The position numbers were made by a program, and so were the translations under genes. Below the pieces are notes generated by a model, which saw only the letters and a program-made list of their open reading frames with translations, had not been told where the DNA came from and made no database searches. Source: Amyelois transitella (lineage: Eukaryota > Arthropoda > Insecta > Lepidoptera > Pyralidae). Taken from it: a stretch of 64,000 bases of DNA. The first letter of the stretch is position 1. Every line of letters begins with the position of its first letter. The stretch lies in contig NC_083517.1 of the NCBI RefSeq assembly GCF_032362555.1, forward strand, positions 6,282,001 to 6,346,000, given 5' to 3'. Of this stretch, positions 54,720 to 64,000 are shown in pieces.

Positions 54720-54905
54720 TTACATACATACATATAATCACGTTTATAGCCTTTTGGGGGGAGACAGAGCTAACAGTCTTGATAAAACTGATAAGCCACA
54801 TTGTTTGGCTCAATGATTGAATTGAGATTTAAATAGCAACAGGTTGCTGGCGCATTGCCTTCAGGAAGAAACCCAAGTTTATAAGCCTATTTCTTAGTCA
54901 CTTGG
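54720..54905 (+). repeat. TATATCCCTTGCGGGG repeat family, partial
   Basis: From 'tacatacatacatataatca' and 'cgtttatagccttttggggg' to 'aagtttataagcctatttct'. The hairpin end is absent. Confidence 0.83.
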
Positions 54906-56707
54906 CGGTTGATTTTATGGTGAGTGATAATGCTACAATAAAATTGGTAAGATTAGTGAAAATCTATAAGTATTATAAAAAAGAATTATCACTGAGTATA
55001 TATAACATTAACTGAGTCGGTATAATGTAGCTATATAGCTCACATAATAATGTGAGTTGGTCAATGGATCAGGGTAATTTTGCCATTATAAGTTTAATAT
55101 AATTAATATCTTTGACTTCTAACCAAAATAATCAACGTCCATACTTTAACATTTAAAAAGGCTAATTTTATTCCAAACTTGCAAAATCTTAGGAAGAAGT
55201 CTGAAAAGACGACCTAACTGTAATTTATATCTATTTACCAAACTGCATCGTAAAATTTCCACTTGGGGTAGTGAAATTTAGAAGAAAAGATAAGATTATC
55301 ATTGTTTATTGATGCCTCCCTAATCAAATGCTTTTGTCATGTGGCCATTGTCCTTGATCTCTCTTTAACTAATCTTTGTTCTAACGGAAAGTTAGGCAGG
55401 TTCTTATCTATATTTAATTATTATATGACTGAATCACTACTGTAAATCACATGCTTCTTTTGGGATAGGTATCGCTTTTTCTTAGAAGCATGCCGACATT
55501 TTTAATCACGTAACGGCTGAATACTCGTAGAACACAATTTTAAACGAGTATTATACAGGGCGTTAAATAAGATCAATCTCGTGTTATAAATGCGAATATT
55601 AGATTTTTGTTCCCTATTCACAGTGCGTTACACTACGGAAACAATTTCCATGAAATTGTGCATACATTTAGTGAGGAGTATGAACCGCGGGCAAAAACTA
55701 AATTTCTCTATTTTAGTTCATAATTTTTGAAAAAAGTATTCTTCTTTTACACACTTGATGGAGTGGTCGTGTTCGTCCATCAAGGAACAAGTTGAGTGAC
55801 ATGCTAAAAAATATGCGCCATTTTTGTCGATTCGTAGCCTTTCGGGTATTTGATATGTCCATTTCATAGGGCATGTCATGAGCTCTGGTACTCCTTTGAC
55901 TTTTCTCTGCACTACTAGATGCTCTCTGATCAGCACTCGTATAATGGAATGCTAGATTAAGTATTATCTAAAAAGCTCTCTTATGGCAATAAGTAAATGA
56001 CATCTCGTTGGAACTCTATAACTGTCAAAAATTTTAAAACAGATGATTCAAAAAAATTTAATTGATTTAAAAATGAGGGAAAATATCAAATGAAACTTTA
56101 CCGATTTTGGTTTGGAATTGGTTACTCATCCATACTGCAAGTGCATCGAATAGCAATCAAAGTAATGAGTAGGTACTAAGTTCAGAAAAGAGTTAGGCGC
56201 GGTTATTTAAAAGGATTATTTAGATATATACAGCATTTTAAATAACCAGGATGTGTCAGTCTAATCAAGTTACGTAAACATACCTAACTAAAGTGTCAAT
56301 GAACCGTTGTAACATTTGTGAACACTCCGTATACGTGGGTGTGACAGACGCACCGTCTCGTCGCTTAAGGTCCCTTTATGCGTTTACTATGGTCACATTT
56401 TTTGTACTTCCACACCCGTTTGAATGAACATTCCATGAATGAAATTCCTCGGTTCTAAGCGCCTCCGGCGTGAATAATTTAGTATTCAAAGAACTCCTAT
56501 TCGTCTTCTTCGTATCGATGTTTCAAATTTCCTTTATGAAAACAATGTAAGCGCCGCGCCAAACTCGTGGAGTAGATGAGTCCATCTCCATAAAATAAGG
56601 TGCTACTTTTCACACGCAGTCACGTAGATAATTTAGAAGTTTGCCGATTTATTTTGTAGTTGAACGAATAATTCGTATTTAGAAAATTTTATTTTTAGTC
56701 GTAAATC
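54906..56707. other. Gene-poor sequence
   Basis: No gene. 56300-56600 is less AT-rich, with 'gcaccgtctcgtcgcttaag', 'gtttgaatgaacattccatg' and 'gtaagcgccgcgccaaact'. It could be a conserved non-coding block but shows no diagnostic structure. Confidence 0.4.
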
Positions 56708-56913
56708 CTACTACTATTATAAAGGCGAAAGTTTGTATGGATGTATGGATGTTTGTTACTCTTTCACGCAAAAACTACTGAACCGATTACCATGAAATTT
56801 GGTATGTAGGTAGCTGAAGACCCAGAATAACACATAGGCTACTTTTTATCCCAGAGTTCCCGCGGGATTGATAGGGTTTCCATGCGGACGAAGTCGCGGG
56901 CGGCCTCTAGTAA
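56708..56913 (+). repeat. 'acgaagtcgcgggc' lepidopteran repeat, good copy
   Basis: Starts 'actactattataaaggcgaa', contains 'ttactctttcacgcaaaaac', 'ctactgaaccgattaccatg', 'cataggctactttttatccc', and ends 'gcggacgaagtcgcgggcgg' then 'cctctagta'. It is a high-copy family; the class is uncertain (LINE tail or SINE). Confidence 0.85.
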
Positions 56914-57849
56914 ATATATATAAGTTGAGGCTGTTTTCCAGAGAATTAGTTAAGTTAGAATTTTTGCATAGTTCTTTTGCTTCATCCACATTTGCCTACA
57001 TCACCTGAATTTTCATAATTTATTGGATCTGATGAACTTGCCTAATTTAAACCGTATTTTTTAAAATTTTCCCTTTTTTATATATTTCACCATGATGTTT
57101 CATCATTCAGATTTATATGGCCTCAGCATCGACCCCTGTCTCGTTTTCATTTACTCAAGCATTTGTAGGACATAATTTTTATGTAGAGCTATTGTTGGAG
57201 TTGAAATTTCAAGAGTTCTAGGTACTTATTTTCTATTATTAAACCTTAACCTCATCACTTCTAAATAATTGACTGCAATCACAAAAAATATAGAGTCACG
57301 TTGAGTACCGCGAACTTCAGAAGTTGAAGTCGTTTGAAAATTACGATAAAGCAGAGACATTACGGCATTTCTAAAGGTGAATTCTATCTTAAGTTTTTGA
57401 GTTTATTCGTTGTAAATATACAAATATTTTCTCTTTGTTACTATTGGACAGAATTATTAACTATATAATAATGTAACATGGATTGTAACAAGTTGTATAC
57501 GTACAACTTGGAATCCATATTAATCCTTTAAACACGCAATACGTTATTTTAGTTAACTAAGTACACAATTTATGATGTCACCTATTGATAATTATTGTAG
57601 ACATTTAAATTGTTAATTGTTATCGTGTTCCATAAAATTATAGGTGCAAATATCGATGACGTAATATTATTTGTATATATTTACTAAAGTATTTCTGCAA
57701 AAGGTCTTCTAGCTAAGTAATATAAGAATTTCGATAAAGGAACATTCGTAGATACCTACCTATACGAATAAAGATTAAGTAGATTATTTATTTTACTCGA
57801 CTTTGGTCAGACAAATTTATTTATAGGTTTTTTTCCTCCTAGCGAAAGT

Positions 57850-58030
57850 TCTTTTTACATCCTTATCTCTCTAGAGAGGAGCCCAGGGTGTGCCTTTGAC
57901 CATAACCCTGGATTTTAATCAAGTCAGGTGTTTACCCGAAGCTACCTGATACCCATAGTAAATCATTGTTACACATCCGGTTGCCTGAATTTGCCAGTAT
58001 CCTCACAACGTTTCCCCTCATCACAACAAC
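57850..58030 (+). repeat. 'Ctctagagaggagccc' repeat, best copy
   Basis: Reads 'tacatccttatctctctaga', 'gaggagcccagggtgtgcct', 'accataaccctggattttaa', 'caggtgtttacccgaagcta', 'ttgttacacatccggttgcc' and 'cagtatcctcacaacgtttc'. Shorter copies at 18116, 20105 and 45325. Confidence 0.75.
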
Positions 58031-58539
58031 AAATTTATGTAGATAAATAACACCAAAACCTGCATGAGATAGAGATGAAATAGAAAGGCTATGTAATTCT
58101 TGCAACATTCACGAACGCGTCGGCGTCAGACGATTTGCCATACGAATAATTTAACGATACTTTGTTAAAAACGCCATGGAACCTGCGATGGCACCCACAC
58201 ATCGCCTACATTTCGTAGAAGGCTCCGGATGCGCTTTACAACAACGTTTCTATGCCCACTAAATTAAAAATTGAACAGAATTAACTCATAGTAAACAGTC
58301 TCCAAAGAATCGCTAAATTGATATTCCCGACGTACGAGTATATGTCGGGCGTTCAAATGTTTTGCTAGATATGTTTGTATGACTCATCGCGGTCAAAATA
58401 AATCATTTGGCATCACTTCGCCTCCAAATATTATATGGAGAACTGCGTAAAAATAGACCTATATATTTATTTTCCCTTATATAAGGTAAGAGCAAATAAT
58501 AGGTATATAATTAGACAAGTTTTAATTTCTGTGTAATTA

Positions 58540-58745
58540 TTATTCTGCGACATGCTATTGGCCATTGTGGGAAGCACAAATGGGCGGAAACGTGGAGTTT
58601 TGAGATGAGGTGGGGTGCCATCTGCCGGCGCCTCACGATCCGATATAATGCTGGCGCCAACCCGTAGGTGAGAAAATCTCTTCTTTATTGAGAGAATCGG
58701 GCGACTTCTGTGCCTATAAATAAGGTGCATCATTGAGGTCATAAC
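58540..58745. promoter_or_regulatory. GC-rich island with CCAAT and TATA-like boxes
   Basis: In otherwise AT-rich DNA this block has 'gctattggccattgtgggaa', 'tgccatctgccggcgcctca', 'aatgctggcgccaacccgta' and TATAAATA at 58715, followed by possible initiators. It has no long open frame of known type. About 1 kb upstream of the gremlin exon, it may be an enhancer or alternative promoter. Confidence 0.3.
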
Positions 58746-59149
58746 AAAAAGATACCTGATATGGTATATATAAATTTTATTATTAAGAACAGAAGCTTAA
58801 AGTTATTATTAAAATTGGCGTTGGTTCAGTTCATCCTGTGAAGACTCTGTTTGCAGTAGGTACCACAACTAGAAATTATGAGTATAAACAATTTTAATAT
58901 ATTTACTATACTATATTTTAATTTAGAAATTGAAATAAAGACAACAATAACTGGTTCTATTTGTTATATTTTGAATATTATAATTGTAGTAGAAATATTT
59001 GTTTTTTAGAAATAAAAAAAATAATCTAATACTTACTCATGATACAAGTGGCGCTGAATTTATTTTCACAAGCATAACGCTTTTGTTAATTTTATTATAA
59101 TTGTAAGCACTGGATATTCCGAATAAACAAATATTCATGCTACATAATA

Positions 59150-59418
59150 CAAACATACTTACATACATTACATAATCACGTCTATATCCCTTGCGGGGTA
59201 GACAGAGCCAACAGTCTTGAAAAGAGTGATAGGCCATGTTCAGCTGTTTGGCTGAATTATATAGAATTGAGATTCAAATAGTGACAGGTTGCTAGCTCAT
59301 TGCCTAAAAGAAGAATCCCAAGTTAATTAGTCTGTGCCTTAGACGCCTTTTACGACAGCCATGGGACGTGATGGAGTGGTTCAAATCTTTTTTAATTGGT
59401 GCCGGGGAACCAAACGGC
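59150..59418 (+). repeat. TATATCCCTTGCGGGG repeat family, fullest plus copy
   Basis: About 268 bp. It runs from 'tacttacatacattacataa' and 'tcacgtctatatcccttgcg' through 'tcattgcctaaaagaagaat' and 'cgacagccatgggacgtgat' to 'attggtgccggggaaccaaa' then 'cggcat'. Head and tail match 53941-54208 in the opposite orientation. Confidence 0.9.
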
Positions 59419-59660
59419 ATATGCTTCATAATATAGGTACTTATGAAAGGGGAAAAACCTAAAGTTATTTAATAAGAAATAACAATAAATTAAGAAAATG
59501 TGAAAATGTGAAAGAGAAACACATAAAGGTTGTATAAGGAGCCTGTTAAATTGTGCTGACAAAAATATCTTGGCTATAAGAGGCGCTTCTGAAACAAGGA
59601 GGTGTGGTGGAGAGTACAACCGAAAAACCGTTTAAATGAGAGAGAGCTAGGCTGAGACAT

Positions 59661-59694
59661 TATATACAAATTGTCCCTTCTGTGAACAACAGTT
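59661..59694 (+). promoter_or_regulatory. Candidate gremlin core promoter (TATA and initiator)
   Basis: TATATA starts at 59661 and an initiator-like ACAGTT puts A (+1) at 59691, exactly 30 bp downstream, the standard insect spacing. A GC-rich exon with a GTGAGT donor at 59891 follows. Confidence 0.5.
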
Positions 59695-59890
59695 GCTAGT
59701 AAAGCCTCTATGACGGAGGCGCGGTGCGTGAGTCATCTGGTTCATTGAGTGCTTGGTCCATTGAGGCGCTTGCTCTTGCGTTCATTACCGCTCTGCCGGC
59801 CGGCCCTGCGCACACGCACGCGCAGCGCTCCTCATACCACGCCAACGCACGTCCTACGAAATGCTGCCTTTTATATGCTCCAGAGTCAAC
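59691..59890 (+). other. Predicted first exon of gremlin-like gene
   Basis: From the inferred start site to the donor AAC|GTGAGT. It contains an upstream ATG at 59711 opening a 12-codon uORF. A second ATG at 59861 stays in frame through the splice to the main exon, adding MLPFICSRVN before the main start. The exon is notably GC-rich (CCGGCCGGCCCTGCG). Confidence 0.5.
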
Positions 59891-59997
59891 GTGAGTTAAT
59901 CCCACGACATCCGTTTAGCACTACCTTCTATATAACCAATTATAACGCGCTGAGAAAATGTATTTAAATGTATGTATATAATATTTTCTTATTACAG

Positions 59998-60654
59998 ATG
60001 GACTACTTCACCAAGCCATCATTTTGGTTTGCGGCTGCTGCAATTTTAGCCGCCTGTGATATCTGCGCTGGCGCCAGTAACAGACGACCGTTTAAGCCGA
60101 GCGATTCAATTTTAGATATAATCAACACAAAGGAGGTTGAAAAGTTAATTGCAGAACGTCGACGTGTTGAACAAGCCTCGGCAGCCACTACATACGTGAC
60201 AAATAACCATGCTGATGGCACTTCTGAGACCTTAGTCATCTCCGCTCCTGATCTAGAAGAAAGCACCGAAATACCATCGGGAACAGATTTCCGAAATATT
60301 CTTAAATCATCCAAAAACGCTCTTGTCGTAACTAAGAAGGAATACCTTAAAGAAGATTGGTGTAAAACGGAGCACTTAGTTCAAAGGATACGCGAACCAG
60401 GTTGCTTACCGACGACAGTGATTAACAATTTTTGTTACGGACAGTGTAATTCATTTTTCATTCCCCGGGCACCACGGCGGCGAGACAGTGAGGAACGACC
60501 ACCGCCGGCCTTCAAGTCTTGTTCAGTCTGTAAGCCCAAAAAGATGACATGGGTGACAGTGAAGCTGCGGTGCCCTGGTCAGAATCCGCCTTACAGACTT
60601 AAACGTATACAGAAAATAAAACAGTGCAAGTGTTTACCCGTAGGAGTAAATTGA
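59998..60654 (+). CDS. Gremlin-like DAN-family BMP antagonist
   Basis: The 218-residue frame opens at an ATG directly after an acceptor (TTCTTATTACAG). That ATG has a good context after splicing (AAC-ATG-G). A signal peptide is clear: WFAAAAILAACDICAGA, cleavage near residue 26. A linker follows, then RNILKSSKNALVVTKKEYLK, matching vertebrate gremlin (SREVLESSQEALHVTERKYLK). The DAN cystine knot (about 116-213) keeps every gremlin cysteine: DWCKTEHLVQ, EPGC, NNFCYGQCNSFFIPR, KSCSVCKPKKMTWVTV, LRCPG and KQCKCL. The finger-2 loop is slightly longer than in vertebrates (APRRRDSEERPPPA). Gremlins are secreted and block BMP ligands. An alternative start at 59861 in the preceding exon adds ten residues ahead of the signal peptide. 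It stands alone at the edge of a 21 kb gene-free stretch. Confidence 0.93.
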   Translation: MDYFTKPSFWFAAAAILAACDICAGASNRRPFKPSDSILDIINTKEVEKLIAERRRVEQASAATTYVTNNHADGTSETLVISAPDLEESTEIPSGTDFRNILKSSKNALVVTKKEYLKEDWCKTEHLVQRIREPGCLPTTVINNFCYGQCNSFFIPRAPRRRDSEERPPPAFKSCSVCKPKKMTWVTVKLRCPGQNPPYRLKRIQKIKQCKCLPVGVN

Positions 60655-62317
60655 TAGTGAATTGGAATGGGACCCTCTTTATCAGAGGCGGTGCAACCAT
60701 TGTGGCTTGCAGCCGAAGAGTGAAGCGTCATGGGAGCATCCTTTGAGGCAACAGGTCGAGTTTGCAGGTCGAAAGTGTTGATTTCGCGAGTGAGATATGT
60801 TGCCGATATTGTTCCAGATTGAATTGTGGACGGATTGATTGACTAAACAGATCCATCGTGCTCGTATACGTCAATAGACATGACGTAATGTGATGCATGC
60901 ACTTCACGTTCACAGGCAAAAGCTTTAATTGTGTTGTGTTAGTATGGCGATCTTAAAGTAGTGGTCGGCTTTATTCGAAAAGATGTACTGTTGAACAGAT
61001 TTCGTATCTAATGTAATTCTTCTTAGAGTATGGTCTTATACGATTACAGAATGTGTGATATTAGAATATCAAGTGACGGACATTTGTAAAACATAAATCA
61101 TAAAAATGCATTAAGAGCATAATGAACATTATTATCTACATTCATAATAAAAAAGAAACTTGTGAGATTCTCGTAGATTTTTTTTATTTATTTTTTTAGC
61201 GTAAACTAGACTAATCAAAATACGCTTATTATATATGTAGTGTAGGTACAAAATAATGTTGCAATTTTGTCGGGTTATGTTTAAAATAAATTTGATATTA
61301 TGGACTTTACGTAGGCAGTCAGCTTTAATGGTAGAACGGAAATATAACTGTGATCTCTGTTTGCTACCACTCAAGATATGCATTTGTTTACATAATAAAA
61401 ACATTTGTATGATGTTATTTAAGTTTAGACAGAGGCGGTAGTGCTCATGCACAGAGGTGATCAGTATTTATTGTTTAGGTATATTATTGTTTTACTATAT
61501 TTTCGATTTTAATATCTTTTAAAGTTAAAATAAACTTCCCAGTAATCATTTTAGTTCACTTTAGAGAAAAGAGTAAAAGTATAATTGGAAATAAAATAGG
61601 AAAGACTGTAATATGAATTATCCGGTAAATGTAAATATTTTAAGTTCTATACTGAACTGACTTAACTTTTTCATACTTAGCACTACTTAGCAGTAGGTAC
61701 TTAGCAAAATATATTGTTATATAATTATATTTGAAATTTTCAGAATTAAGGTTAGTCCTTAATAGACATATGGACTTATACTTATATCTATATAAAAAAA
61801 GTTGTGTGAAAACTTACCGCTGTCAAAATTCTATTCTTCCTATATATTAAGTCATGTGATTTTAGTACTTATAATTGGTGTACGTTAGCGTCATGTTGTT
61901 TGTTGATAAATGCAGATTTTTTTTTAATTTCTTACACATAGGTATCTACTGTATCTATATGAAACGGAGACTCTCTTAAAACTAAAGGTATCTTAAATCA
62001 AAACGTCTAACAACATCTGTTGATATCAGACCCTTTCGATATCCGGCTACGTGAAGTTGGGTGAAGAAAAACAAGGTAACTTTTCATCACCGTTTTTAAA
62101 TTTCAGTTTAATATATACATACATATGAGAAATAAAAAATCACGTTCGCTATATAAGAATGCATTTGAAAAGTGTGTAATAGAGGATAATCTTAATCAGT
62201 CAAATTTGCAGACTTTTAAGGATTTACGTATTTCAGTATTGTTTCAAATAAATCATAATAATTATTTCTATAACTTTGTTTTAATTTCATCGTATCTAAT
62301 ATTAACTACTAATCTAA
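60655..62317 (+). other. Gremlin 3' UTR and flank
   Basis: No further gene. Candidate polyadenylation signals are AAATAAA at about 61281 and AAAATAAAC at about 61528. 60660-60960 is closer in composition to transcribed sequence than the rest. Confidence 0.5.
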
Positions 62318-62435
62318 TATTACTCCCGAAGGTCTAATGTATATCTGTGCCAAATTTCGTGAAAATCATTCCAGTAGTTTTTAGGTTTATTCGTTACAAA
62401 CATACAAATCTTTTCTCTTTATTTATTGTTTAGAT
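62318..62435 (+). repeat. Lepidopteran repeat tail
   Basis: Reads 'tactcccgaaggtctaatgt', 'tgccaaatttcgtgaaaatc' and 'acaaatcttttctctttatt'. It is almost the same as 44097-44232. Confidence 0.75.
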
Positions 62436-64000
62436 GTTGATTTAGAAAATTTCTTAAATCATTTATAGTTCCATTAATAGAGGTAACCCTGTGACGAATA
62501 CTGTACATTTATTTGAACGTGTAGGTTTCCTCAGGATATTTTCTCTTTCCATTACCAATAAAATTAGTGTAATATTTGATAAAATTATCATTGTCCATTG
62601 GAGCAGTAGGATTTGAACTTGTTTATTACGCATTTTTACCTTACCCGACCATTTGTGCACTTGAAAAACTCTCGAAATTACTTCGGCACTTATTTTTATG
62701 AGTTTGTAGCAATATTATTTTGTTTTTCTCTCATCTTCCTCTTCTATGTTTCGGAGCCTGGGGTTCTGTTACAATATATTTATATCTTTCTTCATTTAGT
62801 TAAATCTTGGATATGTGCAGTTTCAAGTCCATGGGCTTTTTTACTTATTTACTAGGTAATTATTACATTTATTTTGTTCGATTAATTCGAGAAATGCAAG
62901 AAGAACTATACAGAATTCAAGTGGGTACAACAAAATAATAAAACAACATCGACATTGAATAAATTTATTAAACTTAAGGTTTTAAATACATCAAATATAA
63001 ATAAATATTTGCTATTGCAGCCTCATTATAATCCCCTTCATTCTTATTAGGTACACAAATCTTTAATATTTGACAAAAATAACAACTTTTTCTTATCAAA
63101 AGTGTCCATTAATGTGTGTAATTTTTTAAATCCTCAAAATTGGAGAACGCAATTAAAAACTGCACCTAAATCCTTTATTTAAGTTTTAAATATTTGAATT
63201 TTTTTTAGCGGTTTAATTGATATATTGCGCATGTGATAGTTAACTTGTTAACATCCTGTTAATAATAATTTCGATTACATTTATTCATTTTTAACTCTTT
63301 GCTGTTTGTTGTTATGTCTTTAGCAAAAATATCTTGCCTTTATGGATAATGTGCTTTATTAAATTTAATTTTTGTAATGCAGTTTCTGGTTTACGTGATT
63401 GTCATTGTTCTTTTTTAACTGACCCTGTTCCAAAGTAAGTATATTGTACGAGACGACTAAGTAAATGTCCATATTTCTTTTTACTTATATAATATCCAAG
63501 GAAAAAAAATGTCGCTAGACTTTATCTGACTTACATTGACTATAATATTTACAGCTACTCATTTTTATGTTTTTGCGTTTCTTTATTTATTTATAATATG
63601 ATTGTTAAATTTTCTAAAAATGCCAATACCTACTCTAATATCTACTTAACTACGTTTAACGTAGTAAATGCCTGACTCTGGAGATATTTTTATAATTACA
63701 TAATTATGTATAGTAATTTACATAATTATGACTAGATAATAATCATAGTTTAAAATGCACGTCTTATCCATATATATTAGAAAAATCACTCAAGGGCTCT
63801 CCTTGCATCACGTATTACCACAGGGGTAATTATACCTTTATTACAATTTTCGGGTCTTATATCTACGGGTCCTTACACTAAATAAAATTTCTAATACATA
63901 AGCATACTTTTTATTACGACACTGAGCTTCAAAACTACGTAAACTCTATCACTATTTCACAATACTGTAGTTGGAATTGTGGTAAGCATAGTTTTGAAAG
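62436..64000. other. AT-rich flank, nothing recognised
   Basis: Only short ORFs without family likeness. I see no exon, RNA gene or repeat I can name up to the window end. Confidence 0.45.

Noticed and set aside
58467-58742. 91-codon minus-strand ORF
   Set aside because: It follows from the GC-rich block lacking stops; no family likeness.
59749-59967. 72-codon Arg-rich ORF upstream of gremlin
   Set aside because: It comes from the GC-rich first exon, runs into the intron, and is in another frame from the clear gremlin frame.
61132-61452. 106-codon minus-strand ORF in the gremlin 3' flank
   Set aside because: Low-complexity, AT-driven residue content and no family likeness.
1-64000. CRISPR arrays, prokaryotic operons, integrons
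   Set aside because: Spliced animal genes and insect repeats throughout; no regular spacer-repeat array was seen.

Overview
This window is nuclear DNA from an insect, most likely a moth or butterfly (Lepidoptera). It is AT-rich, its genes have short exons and GT-AG introns, and it is full of interspersed repeats of types I know from lepidopteran genomes: a repeat carrying TATATCCCTTGCGGGG, RTE-type LINE tails, and 'acgaagtcgcgggc' tails. There are no bacterial-style operons and no CRISPR. I rebuilt exon structures by hand from reading frame, splice sites and protein similarity.

Layout. (1) 1-14.1 kb is a large direct duplication. Copy A (1-5961) and copy B (9053-11939) are almost identical; I count four differences in about 2.9 kb. 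Both carry exons 2-4 of the R2TP co-chaperone gene PIH1D1 on the minus strand. Only copy B connects to exon 1 (14074-14146), so B is the working gene and A is a 5'-less copy. Copy A is interrupted by a 3.07 kb terminal-inverted-repeat DNA transposon, itself hit by an RTE LINE; copy B preserves the empty target site. Between the copies lies one orphan terminal exon of an ER thioredoxin-fold gene (6548-6823). The simplest reading is a tandem duplication of about 6 kb with its junction at 5961/5962, or two haplotypes joined by the assembler.

(2) 16.6-20.6 kb holds Eaf (ELL-associated factor, eight coding exons, plus strand). A 5'-truncated Jockey-clade LINE with an open ORF2 sits just downstream (21304-24536) between 12-bp target-site duplications. 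(3) 26.7-29.0 kb holds a Tret1-like sugar transporter of three exons. (4) 30.5-34.6 kb holds TAF6L (SAF6 in Drosophila), the SAGA-complex TAF6 paralogue, nine exons. (5) 35.7-38.4 kb is an intact-looking pogo-type transposon whose transposase ends in a PHD-like finger. (6) 38.4-59.6 kb is a 21 kb stretch with no gene I can support. It holds repeat fragments, a hAT-type MITE, several near-perfect hairpins, and patches that could be regulatory. (7) 59.6-60.7 kb holds a gremlin-like BMP antagonist with a plausible TATA/initiator promoter, a short first exon, and the main coding exon. The rest is its 3' flank.

The host genes are not an operon and share no single pathway: PIH1D1 (chaperone assembly), Eaf (transcription elongation), TAF6L (chromatin/SAGA), a sugar carrier, and a secreted BMP antagonist. 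The long gene-free stretch upstream of gremlin fits a developmental gene with distal control elements, but that is inference.
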